Shown here: positions 21,885 through 29,800 of the stretch, piece after piece
Layout: each line of letters starts with the position of its first letter
How positions within the stretch are numbered: the stretch's first letter is position 1
NCBI GenBank assembly: GCA_045641345.1
Contig: JAZUGR010000012.1
Location: 1-44,752, forward strand
DNA length: 44,752 nucleotides
DNA from: Cacconaster sp045641345
Lineage (GTDB): Bacteria > Bacteroidota > Bacteroidia > Bacteroidales > UBA932
Reading direction: 5' to 3'
Position numbers and translations under genes: made by a program
The notes under the pieces: generated by a model
What the model was told of the DNA's origin: nothing
Databases searched by the model: none
The model's input: the letters and a program-made list of their open reading frames with translations, nothing else

Positions 21885-23753
21885 ATGGCATTGTTGGAAC
21901 ACATAAATTCTCCCGCAGACCTGCGCGGCCTCGACATCAGGGAGCTCCGGCTTCTCTGCAAGGAAATACGCGACTATATGGTGGAATGCTGCTCGGAGAA
22001 TCCGGGCCACATAGGCTCGAGTCTCGGAGCAGTTGAAATCGCCGTTGCGGTACACAAGGTGTTCAACACCCCGGAAGACCACGTAGTCTGGGACGTGGGC
22101 CATCAGGCATACGCCCACAAAATCATAACCGGCCGCAGGGAGGAATTCCGCCACAACCGCACGATGGGATCCATCTCAGGCTTTCCCAAACGCAGTGAAA
22201 GCCCGTACGACGCTTTTGGCGCAGGGCACTCCTCCACCTCCATATCGGCAGCTCTCGGCATTGCCGTGGCCGACCAGATGAAAGGGCTCAAGCGCCACAC
22301 CGTGGCCGTCATAGGCGACGGAGCAATGACGGGCGGCCTCGCCTACGAAGGGCTCAACAACGCCGGTTCTCTCAAAACCGACCTTCTGGTAATCCTCAAC
22401 GACAACGACATATCCATCGACCGCAACATCGGCGCGATGCACAACTATCTGGTCCGGTTCACCTCAAGCCACGGCTACAACCGCATCAAGAGCAAGGTAT
22501 GGAACACAATGGGCGAAGGATGGCTCCGCTCCCACGTGCAGCGTCTGGTAAAGGGTCTCAAGCACACGATTGTCCGCGGCAGCGACATCAATATGTTCGA
22601 CGCCCTGGGCTTCAGATATTTCGGTCCGGTCGACGGAAACGACATCCAGCAGATGACGGAAGCTCTCGAAAGGCTCAAGAACATCCCCGGTCCCAAGCTC
22701 CTGCATGCCATAACAGTCAAGGGCAAGGGCTATGCTCCGGCCGAGGAAAACCAGACGGTATGGCACGCCCCGGGCACGTTCGACCCCAAAACAGGCAAAC
22801 GCACCGGCAAAAAGTCGGATATCGCAAAGTACCAGGAAGTATTCGGCACCACCCTGCTTGAACTGGCCGCAGCCGACAGAAGGATTGTCGGAATAACTCC
22901 CGCGATGGCCACCGGATGCAGCATGGACATACTGATGAGGGAAATGCCCGACAGGGTGTTCGATGTCGGCATAGCCGAACAACACGCAGTGACCTTCTCG
23001 GCCGGAATGGCAGCGGAAGGTCTCCTGCCATTCTGCAACATATATTCATCCTTCTCACAAAGAGCCTACGACTGTCTGATACACGACGTGGCCCTCCAAA
23101 AACTCAAGATCGTCCTCTGTCTCGACAGGGCCGGAATCGTAGGCGAAGACGGGCCGACACACCACGGAGCGTTCGACCTGGCAGGTTTCAGATCCATTCC
23201 GGGAATATGCATTGCCGCCCCGATGGACGAACTGGAGTTGAGAAACATGATGTATTCCGCAACGCTGCCCGAATACGACTCCTCCACGATAATCCGGTAT
23301 CCGCGCGGATGCGGAGAGGGAGCCCCGTGGCGGAATGCCGCCTTCAACGCCACCCCCCGCGGCAAGGCCCGCCTCCTGCACGATGGCTCGCACATTGCCG
23401 TCCTCAGTCTCGGAACGGCAGGCAACCAGGCCGCAAAAGCGGTGGAACAAGCATCGGCCGGCGGCATCGACGTGATTCACTACGACATGCGGTTCCTCAA
23501 GCCAATCGACACCGACGCCCTTCAGGACGTGTGCTCCAGGGCAAGCAGGATAATAACCGTGGAAGATGGTTCCGTAATAGGCGGCCTGCACGGTGCGGTG
23601 GCGGAGTTCATCGCCTCAAGGGGCTGCGGCTGCACCCTTACGGCACTCGGGATGCCCGATTCGTTCGTCGAGCACGGCACACGCAACCAGCTTATCGAAC
23701 AGTGCGGGTTCAGCCGGCAGCAGATTTTTGAAACGATACTCAAGTGCAGATAG
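21885..23753 (+). CDS. dxs: 1-deoxy-D-xylulose-5-phosphate synthase
   Basis: A 622-residue DXP synthase, the thiamine-diphosphate enzyme that joins pyruvate and glyceraldehyde 3-phosphate at the head of the MEP isoprenoid pathway. The N-terminal catalytic histidine is in GHIGSSLG at about residues 41-48, the thiamine-binding motif GDGAMTGG at 144-151 with NDND at 172-175, the transketolase pyrimidine-binding part with the glutamate in VGIAEQHAV, and a C-terminal transketolase domain. Length is typical. Its TAG is followed with no gap by the ATG of a FeoB-like protein, so the two are almost certainly co-translated. Confidence 0.97.
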   Translation: MALLEHINSPADLRGLDIRELRLLCKEIRDYMVECCSENPGHIGSSLGAVEIAVAVHKVFNTPEDHVVWDVGHQAYAHKIITGRREEFRHNRTMGSISGFPKRSESPYDAFGAGHSSTSISAALGIAVADQMKGLKRHTVAVIGDGAMTGGLAYEGLNNAGSLKTDLLVILNDNDISIDRNIGAMHNYLVRFTSSHGYNRIKSKVWNTMGEGWLRSHVQRLVKGLKHTIVRGSDINMFDALGFRYFGPVDGNDIQQMTEALERLKNIPGPKLLHAITVKGKGYAPAEENQTVWHAPGTFDPKTGKRTGKKSDIAKYQEVFGTTLLELAAADRRIVGITPAMATGCSMDILMREMPDRVFDVGIAEQHAVTFSAGMAAEGLLPFCNIYSSFSQRAYDCLIHDVALQKLKIVLCLDRAGIVGEDGPTHHGAFDLAGFRSIPGICIAAPMDELELRNMMYSATLPEYDSSTIIRYPRGCGEGAPWRNAAFNATPRGKARLLHDGSHIAVLSLGTAGNQAAKAVEQASAGGIDVIHYDMRFLKPIDTDALQDVCSRASRIITVEDGSVIGGLHGAVAEFIASRGCGCTLTALGMPDSFVEHGTRNQLIEQCGFSRQQIFETILKCR

Positions 23754-24965
23754 ATGAACCGCCTCGACCGCATACTCACCAGCCGATTTTGGGGACTCGT
23801 CATTTTCATAGCAGTCATCTGGCTGATGTTCTATTGCACGTTCATCCTCGGAGGATGGCCCGAAAGATGGATAGAACAGCTTGCAGGTCTTCTTTCGGCC
23901 AGAATCGGAGAAACCATGGAAGAGGGATGGCTGAGGGATTTCCTGCAGAACGGTCTTGTCGGAGGAATCGGCTCCGTACTCTCGTTCCTTCCGAACATAC
24001 TGATCCTTTTCTTCTTCATATCGGTATTGGAGGAGAGCAACTATCTCCCGAGAGCCGCACGGCTGATGGACAAATATATGCACGGCATCGGTCTGCACGG
24101 CGGGTCGTTCATCCCGCTCCTTATGGGATTCGGGTGCAATGTCCCGGCCATTATGGCCACGCGCAATATCGAGAGGCGTGGCGACCGCATACTCACCATG
24201 CTTATGATTCCCTACATCCCGTGCAGCGCGCGCATCCCCACGCTGGTGCTCCTCGTGGGCACCTTCTTCAAGGACGACAGGATACTTGCCATGATGGGGC
24301 TCTATCTCGGAGCCATCCTGGTCGGAATCACGATGGCCATCGTCAACAAGAAGCTGTTCTTCCGCCAGAAATCGGAAGACTATGAAATCCCCCTGCCCCC
24401 TATGAAGATGCCGCGTATGGCCGCAGCCCTCCGGGGAATGTGGGGCGCGGCGGAGGAATATCTGCGGAAGATAAGCACCGTGGTCCTGCTGGCCGTAATA
24501 ATAGTATGGGCCCTCGACTATTTCCCCCTGGAGCGCCACGGCGGACAGACCGGGGAAGTGCAGTCTTCGTATCTCGAAAGGTTCGGCCGAAGCGTGGAGC
24601 CGGTAATGGCCCCGCTCGGGTTCGACTGGAAGATGAGCGCGGCACTGATAACCGGCATAGCCGCCAAGGAGTTCATAGTGGGCACGCTGGGAATCCTCTA
24701 CAATGACGACGAAAGCGCCACGCCGCTCGGGGAGCGGATGCGGAGTGAAACCGACTCCCTCGGAAACAGGATCCTCGGCAAGGCAAACGCCCTGTCATTC
24801 GTGATTTTCGCCCTCATATACATCCCCTGCGTGGCTACAGCCGCGTCGATAAGGCGTGAGAGCGGCTCGGCAAAGTGGTCGCTGATAGCGATATGCTCCA
24901 CGCTGATAGTGGCATGGGTGATGAGTTTCGCCGCATATAACGTGGGATCGCTGATCTGGGGGTGA
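23754..24965 (+). CDS. FeoB-like membrane protein lacking the G domain (nucleoside-recognition/gate domains)
   Basis: A 403-residue membrane protein that matches the membrane half of FeoB ferrous-iron transporters from their first membrane helix onward: a helix at about 13-31, LQNGLVGGIGSVLSFLPNI at about 64-82, LEESNYLPRAARLMDK, the first gate motif GFGCNVPAI at about 125-133, the PCSAR motif at about 156-160, and the second gate with TGIAAKEFIVGT. The N-terminal GTPase domain of about 270 residues and FeoA are absent; the ATG follows the dxs stop directly, so this is not a partial gene cut by the window. It may be a stand-alone gate-domain transporter for a metal ion or another small substrate. 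Confidence 0.8.
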   Translation: MNRLDRILTSRFWGLVIFIAVIWLMFYCTFILGGWPERWIEQLAGLLSARIGETMEEGWLRDFLQNGLVGGIGSVLSFLPNILILFFFISVLEESNYLPRAARLMDKYMHGIGLHGGSFIPLLMGFGCNVPAIMATRNIERRGDRILTMLMIPYIPCSARIPTLVLLVGTFFKDDRILAMMGLYLGAILVGITMAIVNKKLFFRQKSEDYEIPLPPMKMPRMAAALRGMWGAAEEYLRKISTVVLLAVIIVWALDYFPLERHGGQTGEVQSSYLERFGRSVEPVMAPLGFDWKMSAALITGIAAKEFIVGTLGILYNDDESATPLGERMRSETDSLGNRILGKANALSFVIFALIYIPCVATAASIRRESGSAKWSLIAICSTLIVAWVMSFAAYNVGSLIWG

Positions 24966-24992
24966 CATTTTTTGATAATTTTTCTAAAAAGT

Positions 24993-25023
24993 TTTGTCAA
25001 TTAAGTTAAACTGGCTATATTTG
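24993..25023 (+). promoter_or_regulatory. Promoter of the tRNA-tuf-rpoBC operon: TTTG, 19 bases, TATATTTG
   Basis: TTTG at 24993-24996 and TATATTTG at 25016-25023 are separated by exactly 19 bases, a full match to the Bacteroidota housekeeping promoter. Transcription would start about 15 bases before the first tRNA. Confidence 0.8.
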
Positions 25024-25041
25024 CAAACTCAAAAGTGAGAC

Positions 25042-25115
25042 GCCGACGTAGCTCAGCTGGTCAGAGCAGCTGATTTGTAATCAGCAGGTCGTGGGTTCGA
25101 ATCCCTCCATCGGCT
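25042..25115 (+). tRNA. tRNA-Thr (anticodon TGT)
   Basis: Cloverleaf with D-stem GCTC/GAGC, anticodon stem CTGAT/ATCAG with loop TTTGTAA, and T-loop TTCGAAT. Two mismatches are seen: C:A at the sixth acceptor pair and T:T in the T-stem. CCA is not encoded. Confidence 0.93.
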
Positions 25116-25126
25116 CCCTTGACATC

Positions 25127-25209
25127 GGGCAGATACCAGAGTGGCCAAATGGGGCAGACTGTAAATCTGCTGGCGCACGCCTACGGTGGTTCGAATCCAT
25201 CTCTGCCCA
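25127..25209 (+). tRNA. tRNA-Tyr (anticodon GTA)
   Basis: Acceptor GGGCAGA/TCTGCCC, anticodon stem GCAGA/TCTGC with loop CTGTAAA, a long variable arm as expected for a class II tRNA, and T-loop TTCGAAT. CCA is not encoded. Confidence 0.95.
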
Positions 25210-25219
25210 CTTGATTATT

Positions 25220-25292
25220 GCGGAAGTAGCTCAGTTGGTAGAGCATCAGCCTTCCAAGCTGAGGGTCGCGGGTTCGAACCTCGTCTTCCGCT
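25220..25292 (+). tRNA. tRNA-Gly (anticodon TCC)
   Basis: Acceptor GCGGAAG/CTTCCGC, D-stem GCTC/GAGC, anticodon stem TCAGC/GCTGA with loop CTTCCAA, T-loop TTCGAAC. The next three bases are CCA, so this is the only tRNA here whose 3' end may be encoded. Confidence 0.95.
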
Positions 25293-25300
25293 CCAAAGCT

Positions 25301-25372
25301 GCCGGTGTAGCGCAGGGGCAGAGCGCATCCTTGGTAAGGATGAGGTCGTGAGTTCAATTCTCACCACCGGCT
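25301..25372 (+). tRNA. tRNA-Thr (anticodon GGT)
   Basis: Acceptor GCCGGTG/CACCGGC, anticodon stem CATCC/GGATG with loop TTGGTAA, T-arm GTGAG/CTCAC with loop TTCAATT. CCA is not encoded. Lies 33 bases before tuf. Confidence 0.95.
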
Positions 25373-25405
25373 CGATATAAAATTACACATTAAATCAGAC
25401 CAACT

Positions 25406-26593
25406 ATGGCAAAAGAAACCTTCAAAAGAGACAAACCGCACGTAAACATCGGTACCATCGGTCACGTTGACCACGGTAAAACCACACTTACGGCAGCTAT
25501 CACTACTGTATTGGCCAAGAAGGGCCTTTCAGAGTTGAAATCATTCGACCAGATCGACAACGCTCCTGAAGAGAAGGAGCGCGGTATCACCATCAACACC
25601 GCTCACGTAGAGTATCAGACAGAAACCCGCCACTACGCTCACGTAGACTGCCCGGGCCACGCCGACTACGTAAAGAACATGGTTACAGGTGCTGCCCAGA
25701 TGGACGGTGCAATCCTCGTTGTCGCAGGTACCGACGGTCCTATGCCCCAGACACGTGAGCACATCCTGCTCGCACGTCAGGTGAACGTCCCCAAGATCGT
25801 TGTATTCCTCAACAAAGTCGATATCGTTGACGACCCTGAAATGCTCGACCTCGTTGAAATGGAAGTTCGCGAACTCCTCAGCTTCTACGAGTTCGACGGT
25901 GACAACACCCCTATCATCCGTGGTTCAGCTCTCGGCGCACTCAACGGCGACCCCAAGTGGGAAGAGAAGGTTATGGAACTTATGGCTGCAGTTGACGAGT
26001 ACATTCCCCTTCCTGTACGTGACAACGAAAAGCCTTTCCTTATGCCTATCGAGGATATCTTCTCAATCACCGGCCGCGGTACCGTTGCAACCGGCCGTAT
26101 CGAAACCGGTGTTGTCAAGACAGGTGATGAAATTCAGATCATCGGTCTCGGCGAGGAGCCCAAGAAGTCTGTCGTAACCGGTGTCGAGATGTTCCGCAAG
26201 ATCCTCGACCAGGGCGAAGCAGGTGACAACGTCGGCCTTCTCCTCCGTGGTATCGACAAGAAGGAAGTTAAGCGCGGTCAGGTTATCGCACACCCCAACA
26301 CCATCACTCCTCACAAGAAGTTCGAGGCAGCTATCTACGTACTGAAGAAAGACGAAGGCGGCCGTCACACACCGTTCGGCAACCACTATCGTCCCCAGTT
26401 CTTCATCCGTACCCTCGATATCACAGGTGAGATCGAGCTCCCTGCAGGTGTAGAAATGGTAATGCCTGGCGATAACGTAACCATCAAGGTAGAGCTCATC
26501 TACCCTGTAGCACTCAACGAGAACCTCCGTTTCGCAATCCGCGAAGGTGGCCGTACGGTAGGTTCGGGTCAGGTTACGAAGATCCTCGACTAA
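25406..26593 (+). CDS. tuf: Translation elongation factor Tu
   Basis: A 395-residue EF-Tu, the GTPase that carries aminoacyl-tRNA to the ribosome. G1 is GHVDHGKT at about residues 19-26, G2 region RGITINTAHVEY at about 59-70, G3 DCPGH at about 81-85, G4 NKVD at about 136-139 and the G5 region (GSALGAL) at about 174-180; domains 2 and 3 follow, ending GSGQVTKILD. It is embedded among tRNA genes, an arrangement known from many bacteria (tRNA-tufB), which allows coordinated supply of tRNA and EF-Tu. Codon choice is strongly biased, as expected for a very highly expressed gene. Confidence 0.98.
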   Translation: MAKETFKRDKPHVNIGTIGHVDHGKTTLTAAITTVLAKKGLSELKSFDQIDNAPEEKERGITINTAHVEYQTETRHYAHVDCPGHADYVKNMVTGAAQMDGAILVVAGTDGPMPQTREHILLARQVNVPKIVVFLNKVDIVDDPEMLDLVEMEVRELLSFYEFDGDNTPIIRGSALGALNGDPKWEEKVMELMAAVDEYIPLPVRDNEKPFLMPIEDIFSITGRGTVATGRIETGVVKTGDEIQIIGLGEEPKKSVVTGVEMFRKILDQGEAGDNVGLLLRGIDKKEVKRGQVIAHPNTITPHKKFEAAIYVLKKDEGGRHTPFGNHYRPQFFIRTLDITGEIELPAGVEMVMPGDNVTIKVELIYPVALNENLRFAIREGGRTVGSGQVTKILD

Positions 26594-26626
26594 TCACTCC
26601 TGATCAGTCAATCAATCAATGATATT

Positions 26627-26661
26627 ATGGTCGGATTCCCCTCAAATGAGGATCCGACCAT
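26627..26661 (+). terminator. Hairpin between tuf and tRNA-Trp (partial terminator or processing site)
   Basis: A 10-bp perfect outer stem (ATGGTCGGAT / ATCCGACCAT), a three-base bulge, and a 4-bp inner stem CCTC/GAGG with loop AAAT. Only ATTT follows, so full termination is unlikely; it more plausibly marks RNA processing or reduces read-through from tuf into secE-nusG. Confidence 0.5.
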
Positions 26662-26665
26662 ATTT

Positions 26666-26736
26666 AGGGGAATAGAACAAGGGTAGTTCAGCGGTCTCCA
26701 AAACCGTCGATGTGGGTTCGAATCCTGCTTCCCCTG
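26666..26736 (+). tRNA. tRNA-Trp (anticodon CCA)
   Basis: Acceptor AGGGGAA/TTCCCCT, D-stem GAAC/GTTC, anticodon loop CTCCAAA, T-loop TTCGAAT. The position between tuf and secE is the usual place for tRNA-Trp in bacteria. CCA is not encoded. Confidence 0.95.
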
Positions 26737-26740
26737 CAAA

Positions 26741-26764
26741 TTACCAGCGGTTACGCACTGGTAA
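26741..26764 (+). other. Small hairpin in the secE leader
   Basis: Perfect 7-bp stem TTACCAG/CTGGTAA with a 10-base loop, five bases after tRNA-Trp. Probably a 3'-end processing or stability element for the tRNA or the 5' end of the secE message. Confidence 0.4.
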
Positions 26765-26823
26765 TGTTATTAACAGGGCCGGGGCAAAGCTTCCAGTTGC
26801 CACAGTCCAACAAAATAACAACA

Positions 26824-27012
26824 ATGAGCAAAATAGGAACTTACGTAAAGGAGTCTTACAAAGAACTTTCCACTAAAGTAGCCTGGCCTGCATGGGACAA
26901 GCTGACCAGTTCAGCTATTCTCGTAATGGTTGCCACTCTTATTCTTGCTGTCATCATCTGGCTGATCGACCTTGTCATCAGAACCGTAATGACCGGTATT
27001 TATTCACTCTGA
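26824..27012 (+). CDS. secE: Preprotein translocase subunit SecE
   Basis: A 62-residue SecE, the small clamp subunit of the SecYEG translocon. It has the conserved amphipathic part KESYKELSTKVAWPAW at about residues 9-24 and a single membrane helix at about 31-51 (ILVMVATLILAVIIWLIDLVI), the minimal form found in most bacteria. I chose ATG 26824 (MSKIGTYVKE); the open frame continues further upstream only into the tRNA region. Followed closely by nusG, the standard order. Confidence 0.95.
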   Translation: MSKIGTYVKESYKELSTKVAWPAWDKLTSSAILVMVATLILAVIIWLIDLVIRTVMTGIYSL

Positions 27013-27016
27013 CATT

Positions 27017-27580
27017 ATGGCGGAAGAGAAAGCAGCACAGAAAAAGTGGTACGTCGTCCGCACCGCTGGAGGTAAGGAGGCCAAGGCCAAGGAATACATC
27101 GAAAAGGAGATTTCCAACCGCAAACTTGGCAACAGGATCACCCAGGTTCTGATCCCCACCGAAAAGTACTATCAGGTAAAGAATGGCAAGCGCGTGAGCG
27201 CCGAGCGCATATTCTTTCCCGGATATGTCCTTGTCGAGGCGGTGATGACCGGCGAGATCCAGCATATCATATCCGACATACCTTTCGTAGCCGGATTCCT
27301 TACCGAAGGCAAGGACCGTGTTCCGGTACCTATGAGGCAGTCTGAAATCGATCGCATCATGGGTCGCGTGGACGATCTGGCCAACCAGGACGAGGATACC
27401 GTAACTCCTTTTGTAGTAGGCGAAGCCGTGAAGATAGTCGACGGACCTTTCAACGGGTTCGACGGAACTGTCGAGGACGTTGTCGAAGACAAGAGGAAAC
27501 TGCTCGTTATGGTCAAGATTTTCGGACGCAAGACCCCTCTCGAGTTGAATTTTGCTCAAGTAACCAAGGAACTAAATTAA
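27017..27580 (+). CDS. nusG: Transcription termination/antitermination factor NusG
   Basis: A 187-residue NusG, which binds the RNA polymerase clamp and links it to ribosomes and Rho. The NGN domain starts KKWYVVRTAGGKEAKAKEYIEKEI and includes FFPGYVLVEAVM; the KOW domain at the C-terminus has GEAVKIVDGPFNGFDGTVEDV. Four bases separate it from secE. Confidence 0.97.
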   Translation: MAEEKAAQKKWYVVRTAGGKEAKAKEYIEKEISNRKLGNRITQVLIPTEKYYQVKNGKRVSAERIFFPGYVLVEAVMTGEIQHIISDIPFVAGFLTEGKDRVPVPMRQSEIDRIMGRVDDLANQDEDTVTPFVVGEAVKIVDGPFNGFDGTVEDVVEDKRKLLVMVKIFGRKTPLELNFAQVTKELN

Positions 27581-27592
27581 TTTTTAAACATT

Positions 27593-28039
27593 ATGGCTAA
27601 AGAAATTGCCGGGTTTATCAAACTGCAGATCAAAGGCGGAGCCGCCAATCCTTCACCTCCGGTAGGACCGGCCCTCGGTTCAAAGGGTGTGAACATAATG
27701 GATTTCTGCAAGCAGTTCAATGCCCGCACTCAAGACAAGGCCGGCAAGGTATTACCGGTAGTGATTACCGTATACAGCGACAAGTCTTTTTCTTTTGAGG
27801 TCAAGCAACCCCCCGTGGCAGTTCTCGTAAAGGAGGCGGCCAAGGTTCAGAAGGGTTCCGCAGAGCCTAACAGAAAAAAGGTTGCAACGCTGAATTGGAA
27901 TCAGGTTCGCGAGATTGCCAAGGAAAAGATGCCTGACCTGAATGCATTCACCGAGAAATCGGCAATGAAGATGGTTGCCGGTACCGCACGCAGTATGGGT
28001 GTCGGTGTCGAAGGCGAGTTTCCTTCAGATGTACAATAA
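27593..28039 (+). CDS. rplK: 50S ribosomal protein L11
   Basis: A 148-residue L11, a stalk-base protein that binds 23S rRNA at the GTPase-associated centre. The N-terminal domain begins AKEIAGFIKLQIKGGAANPSPP with PALGSKGVNIMDFCKQFN, and the RNA-binding C-terminal domain ends TARSMGVGVEG. Usual length and order (nusG, rplK, rplA). Confidence 0.98.
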   Translation: MAKEIAGFIKLQIKGGAANPSPPVGPALGSKGVNIMDFCKQFNARTQDKAGKVLPVVITVYSDKSFSFEVKQPPVAVLVKEAAKVQKGSAEPNRKKVATLNWNQVREIAKEKMPDLNAFTEKSAMKMVAGTARSMGVGVEGEFPSDVQ

Positions 28040-28050
28040 TTTCACACGCT

Positions 28051-28752
28051 ATGGCTACACTTACAAAAAATCAGAAAGCTGCCGTTGCCAAGATTGAGAA
28101 CGGCAAGCAGTACAAGTTGGCTGATGCCTGCGCTTTGCTGAAGGAGGTTTCCTACACCAAATTCGATGCATCGGTTGAACTTGCCGTCCGTCTGGGCGTA
28201 GACCCGCGTAAGTCGAATCAGATGATCCGTGGCGTGGTGACTCTTCCCAACGGTACAGGTAAGGTTACACGTGTGCTTGTGCTCTGTACTCCCGATAAGG
28301 AGACCGAAGCCAAGGAAGCCGGCGCCGACTATGTCGGACTCGACGAATATATCGAGAAGATCAAGGGCGGCTGGACCGACATCGACGTCATCATCTGTAC
28401 TCCTACAGTGATGGCCAAGATCGGTGCGATCGGCCGTATCCTCGGACCTCGTGGTCTTATGCCTAACCCCAAGACGGGCACTGTGACGATGGATATCGCC
28501 AGCGCCGTCAAGGATATCAAGGCCGGTAAGATCGATTTCAAGGTTGACAAGCAGGGCATTGTCCACGCTGCAATCGGAAAGGTATCCTTCTCCGCAGAGC
28601 AGATTGCCGAGAATGTCGCAGAACTCATCAATACGATTCTCAAGCTCAAGCCCTCATCGCTGAAAGGCACCTATGTCAAGAGCATATACCTCTCATCCAC
28701 GATGAGCCCGAGCCTCTGCATCGACGTAAAGACAATCGGTGCTGCAGAATAA
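28051..28752 (+). CDS. rplA: 50S ribosomal protein L1
   Basis: A 233-residue L1, which binds 23S rRNA helix 76-78 to form the L1 stalk and, in many bacteria, represses its own operon by binding the mRNA. Signature stretches include VELAVRLGVDPRKSNQMIRG and ILGPRGLMPNPKTGTVT, ending SIYLSSTMSPSLCIDV. No clear L1-binding mimic is visible in the 12 bases before rplK or 11 before rplA. Confidence 0.98.
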   Translation: MATLTKNQKAAVAKIENGKQYKLADACALLKEVSYTKFDASVELAVRLGVDPRKSNQMIRGVVTLPNGTGKVTRVLVLCTPDKETEAKEAGADYVGLDEYIEKIKGGWTDIDVIICTPTVMAKIGAIGRILGPRGLMPNPKTGTVTMDIASAVKDIKAGKIDFKVDKQGIVHAAIGKVSFSAEQIAENVAELINTILKLKPSSLKGTYVKSIYLSSTMSPSLCIDVKTIGAAE

Positions 28753-28767
28753 CAAGGAGATTACGCT

Positions 28768-29268
28768 ATGAAAAAAGAATTGAAAGCACAGATAATCGAC
28801 CAGATTGCAGCAAAGATTGCGGAAAATCCGAACTTCTACCTTGCAGACATCACAGGTCTCAATGCAGAAAACACTTCGGAACTCCGTCGTGCATGCTTTG
28901 AAAAAGGCGTCAAGCTGGTGGTCGTAAAGAACACCCTGCTCCACAGGGCTATCGAGAGCTACGGCAACGAAGGCATCAAGACATTGCTGCCCACCCTTGC
29001 AGGTTCGACGGCAATAATGTTCACCAAGGCTCCCAATGCTCCCGCAAAGATCATCAAGGAGCTCGGCGCAAAGTTCGGCAAGCCGTCACTCAAGGCCGCA
29101 TTCCTCCAGGAATGCTCCTACATCGGCGCCGAGCAGCTGCCCGTTCTGGTGGGCATCAAGTCCCGTGAAGAGCTCATCGGTGACATCATCTCTCTCCTCC
29201 AGTCTCCTGTCAGGAGGGTTGTTTCCGCTCTTGAAAATGCAAAGAAGGAAGCGCCCGCTCAGGAATAG
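28768..29268 (+). CDS. rplJ: 50S ribosomal protein L10
   Basis: A 166-residue L10, the base of the L7/L12 stalk. The N-terminal rRNA-binding part contains ADITGLNAENTSELRRACFEKGVKLVVVKNTLL, and the C-terminal helix binds L12 dimers. An AAGGAG ribosome site lies before the ATG. The long structured leader used for L10-L12 autoregulation in E. coli is not present: only 15 bases separate rplA and rplJ. Confidence 0.97.
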   Translation: MKKELKAQIIDQIAAKIAENPNFYLADITGLNAENTSELRRACFEKGVKLVVVKNTLLHRAIESYGNEGIKTLLPTLAGSTAIMFTKAPNAPAKIIKELGAKFGKPSLKAAFLQECSYIGAEQLPVLVGIKSREELIGDIISLLQSPVRRVVSALENAKKEAPAQE

Positions 29269-29321
29269 CAGGATACAAAACACAACACAACAAGTAATCA
29301 ACAAATCAAAAAACAATAATT

Positions 29322-29699
29322 ATGGCAGATATTAAAGCTCTCGCGGAAGAACTCGTAAATCTTACCGTAAAAGACGTTCAGGAACTCGCTAAGATTCTCA
29401 AGGACGAATATGGAATCGAACCTGCAGCAGCTGCAGTGGTTGTAGCTGACAATGGCGGAAACGGTGGCGCAGCTGCCGCTGAAGAACAGTCAGCATTCGA
29501 TGTAATCCTCAAATCAGCGGGCCAGGCAAAGCTTCAGGTCGTTAAGGCTGTCAAGGAGCTCACCGGTCTGGGCCTCAAGGAAGCAAAGGACATAGTTGAC
29601 GGCGCTCCCAAGGCTATCAAGGAGAAGATTGCAAAGGCAGAAGCTGAACAGATAAAGGCAGCTCTGGAAGAGGCAGGCGCAGAAGTTGAAATCAAATAA
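29322..29699 (+). CDS. rplL: 50S ribosomal protein L7/L12
   Basis: A 125-residue L7/L12, the mobile stalk protein that recruits translation GTPases. N-terminal dimerisation part (ALAEELVNLTVKDVQELAKIL), an alanine/glycine-rich hinge at about residues 40-55, and the C-terminal factor-binding domain with KVVKAVKELTGLGLKEAKDIVDG. The 53-base spacer from rplJ is A-rich and lacks a Shine-Dalgarno site, typical of highly expressed Bacteroidota genes. Confidence 0.98.
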   Translation: MADIKALAEELVNLTVKDVQELAKILKDEYGIEPAAAAVVVADNGGNGGAAAAEEQSAFDVILKSAGQAKLQVVKAVKELTGLGLKEAKDIVDGAPKAIKEKIAKAEAEQIKAALEEAGAEVEIK

Positions 29700-29727
29700 A
29701 CTCGCCCTCCCCTTACAGGGAAAATTA

Positions 29728-29762
29728 GGTTTAGAGCCGCTTTTCAGGCTCTAAACCTTTTT
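29728..29762 (+). terminator. Intrinsic terminator/attenuator between rplL and rpoB
   Basis: A perfect 11-bp stem GGTTTAGAGCC / GGCTCTAAACC with an 8-base loop, followed by five T. No promoter with both elements is seen between it and rpoB, so it should act as a partial terminator that lets a fraction of polymerases continue into rpoBC. This mirrors the attenuator at the same point in E. coli. Confidence 0.8.
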
Positions 29763-29800
29763 GTCGTCTTTTTGGTTTATTTTTCAACAATATTGCAACA

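Noticed and set aside
28753..28767. L10-L12 autoregulatory leader before rplJ
   Set aside because: Only 15 bases separate rplA and rplJ, too short for the known structured leader.
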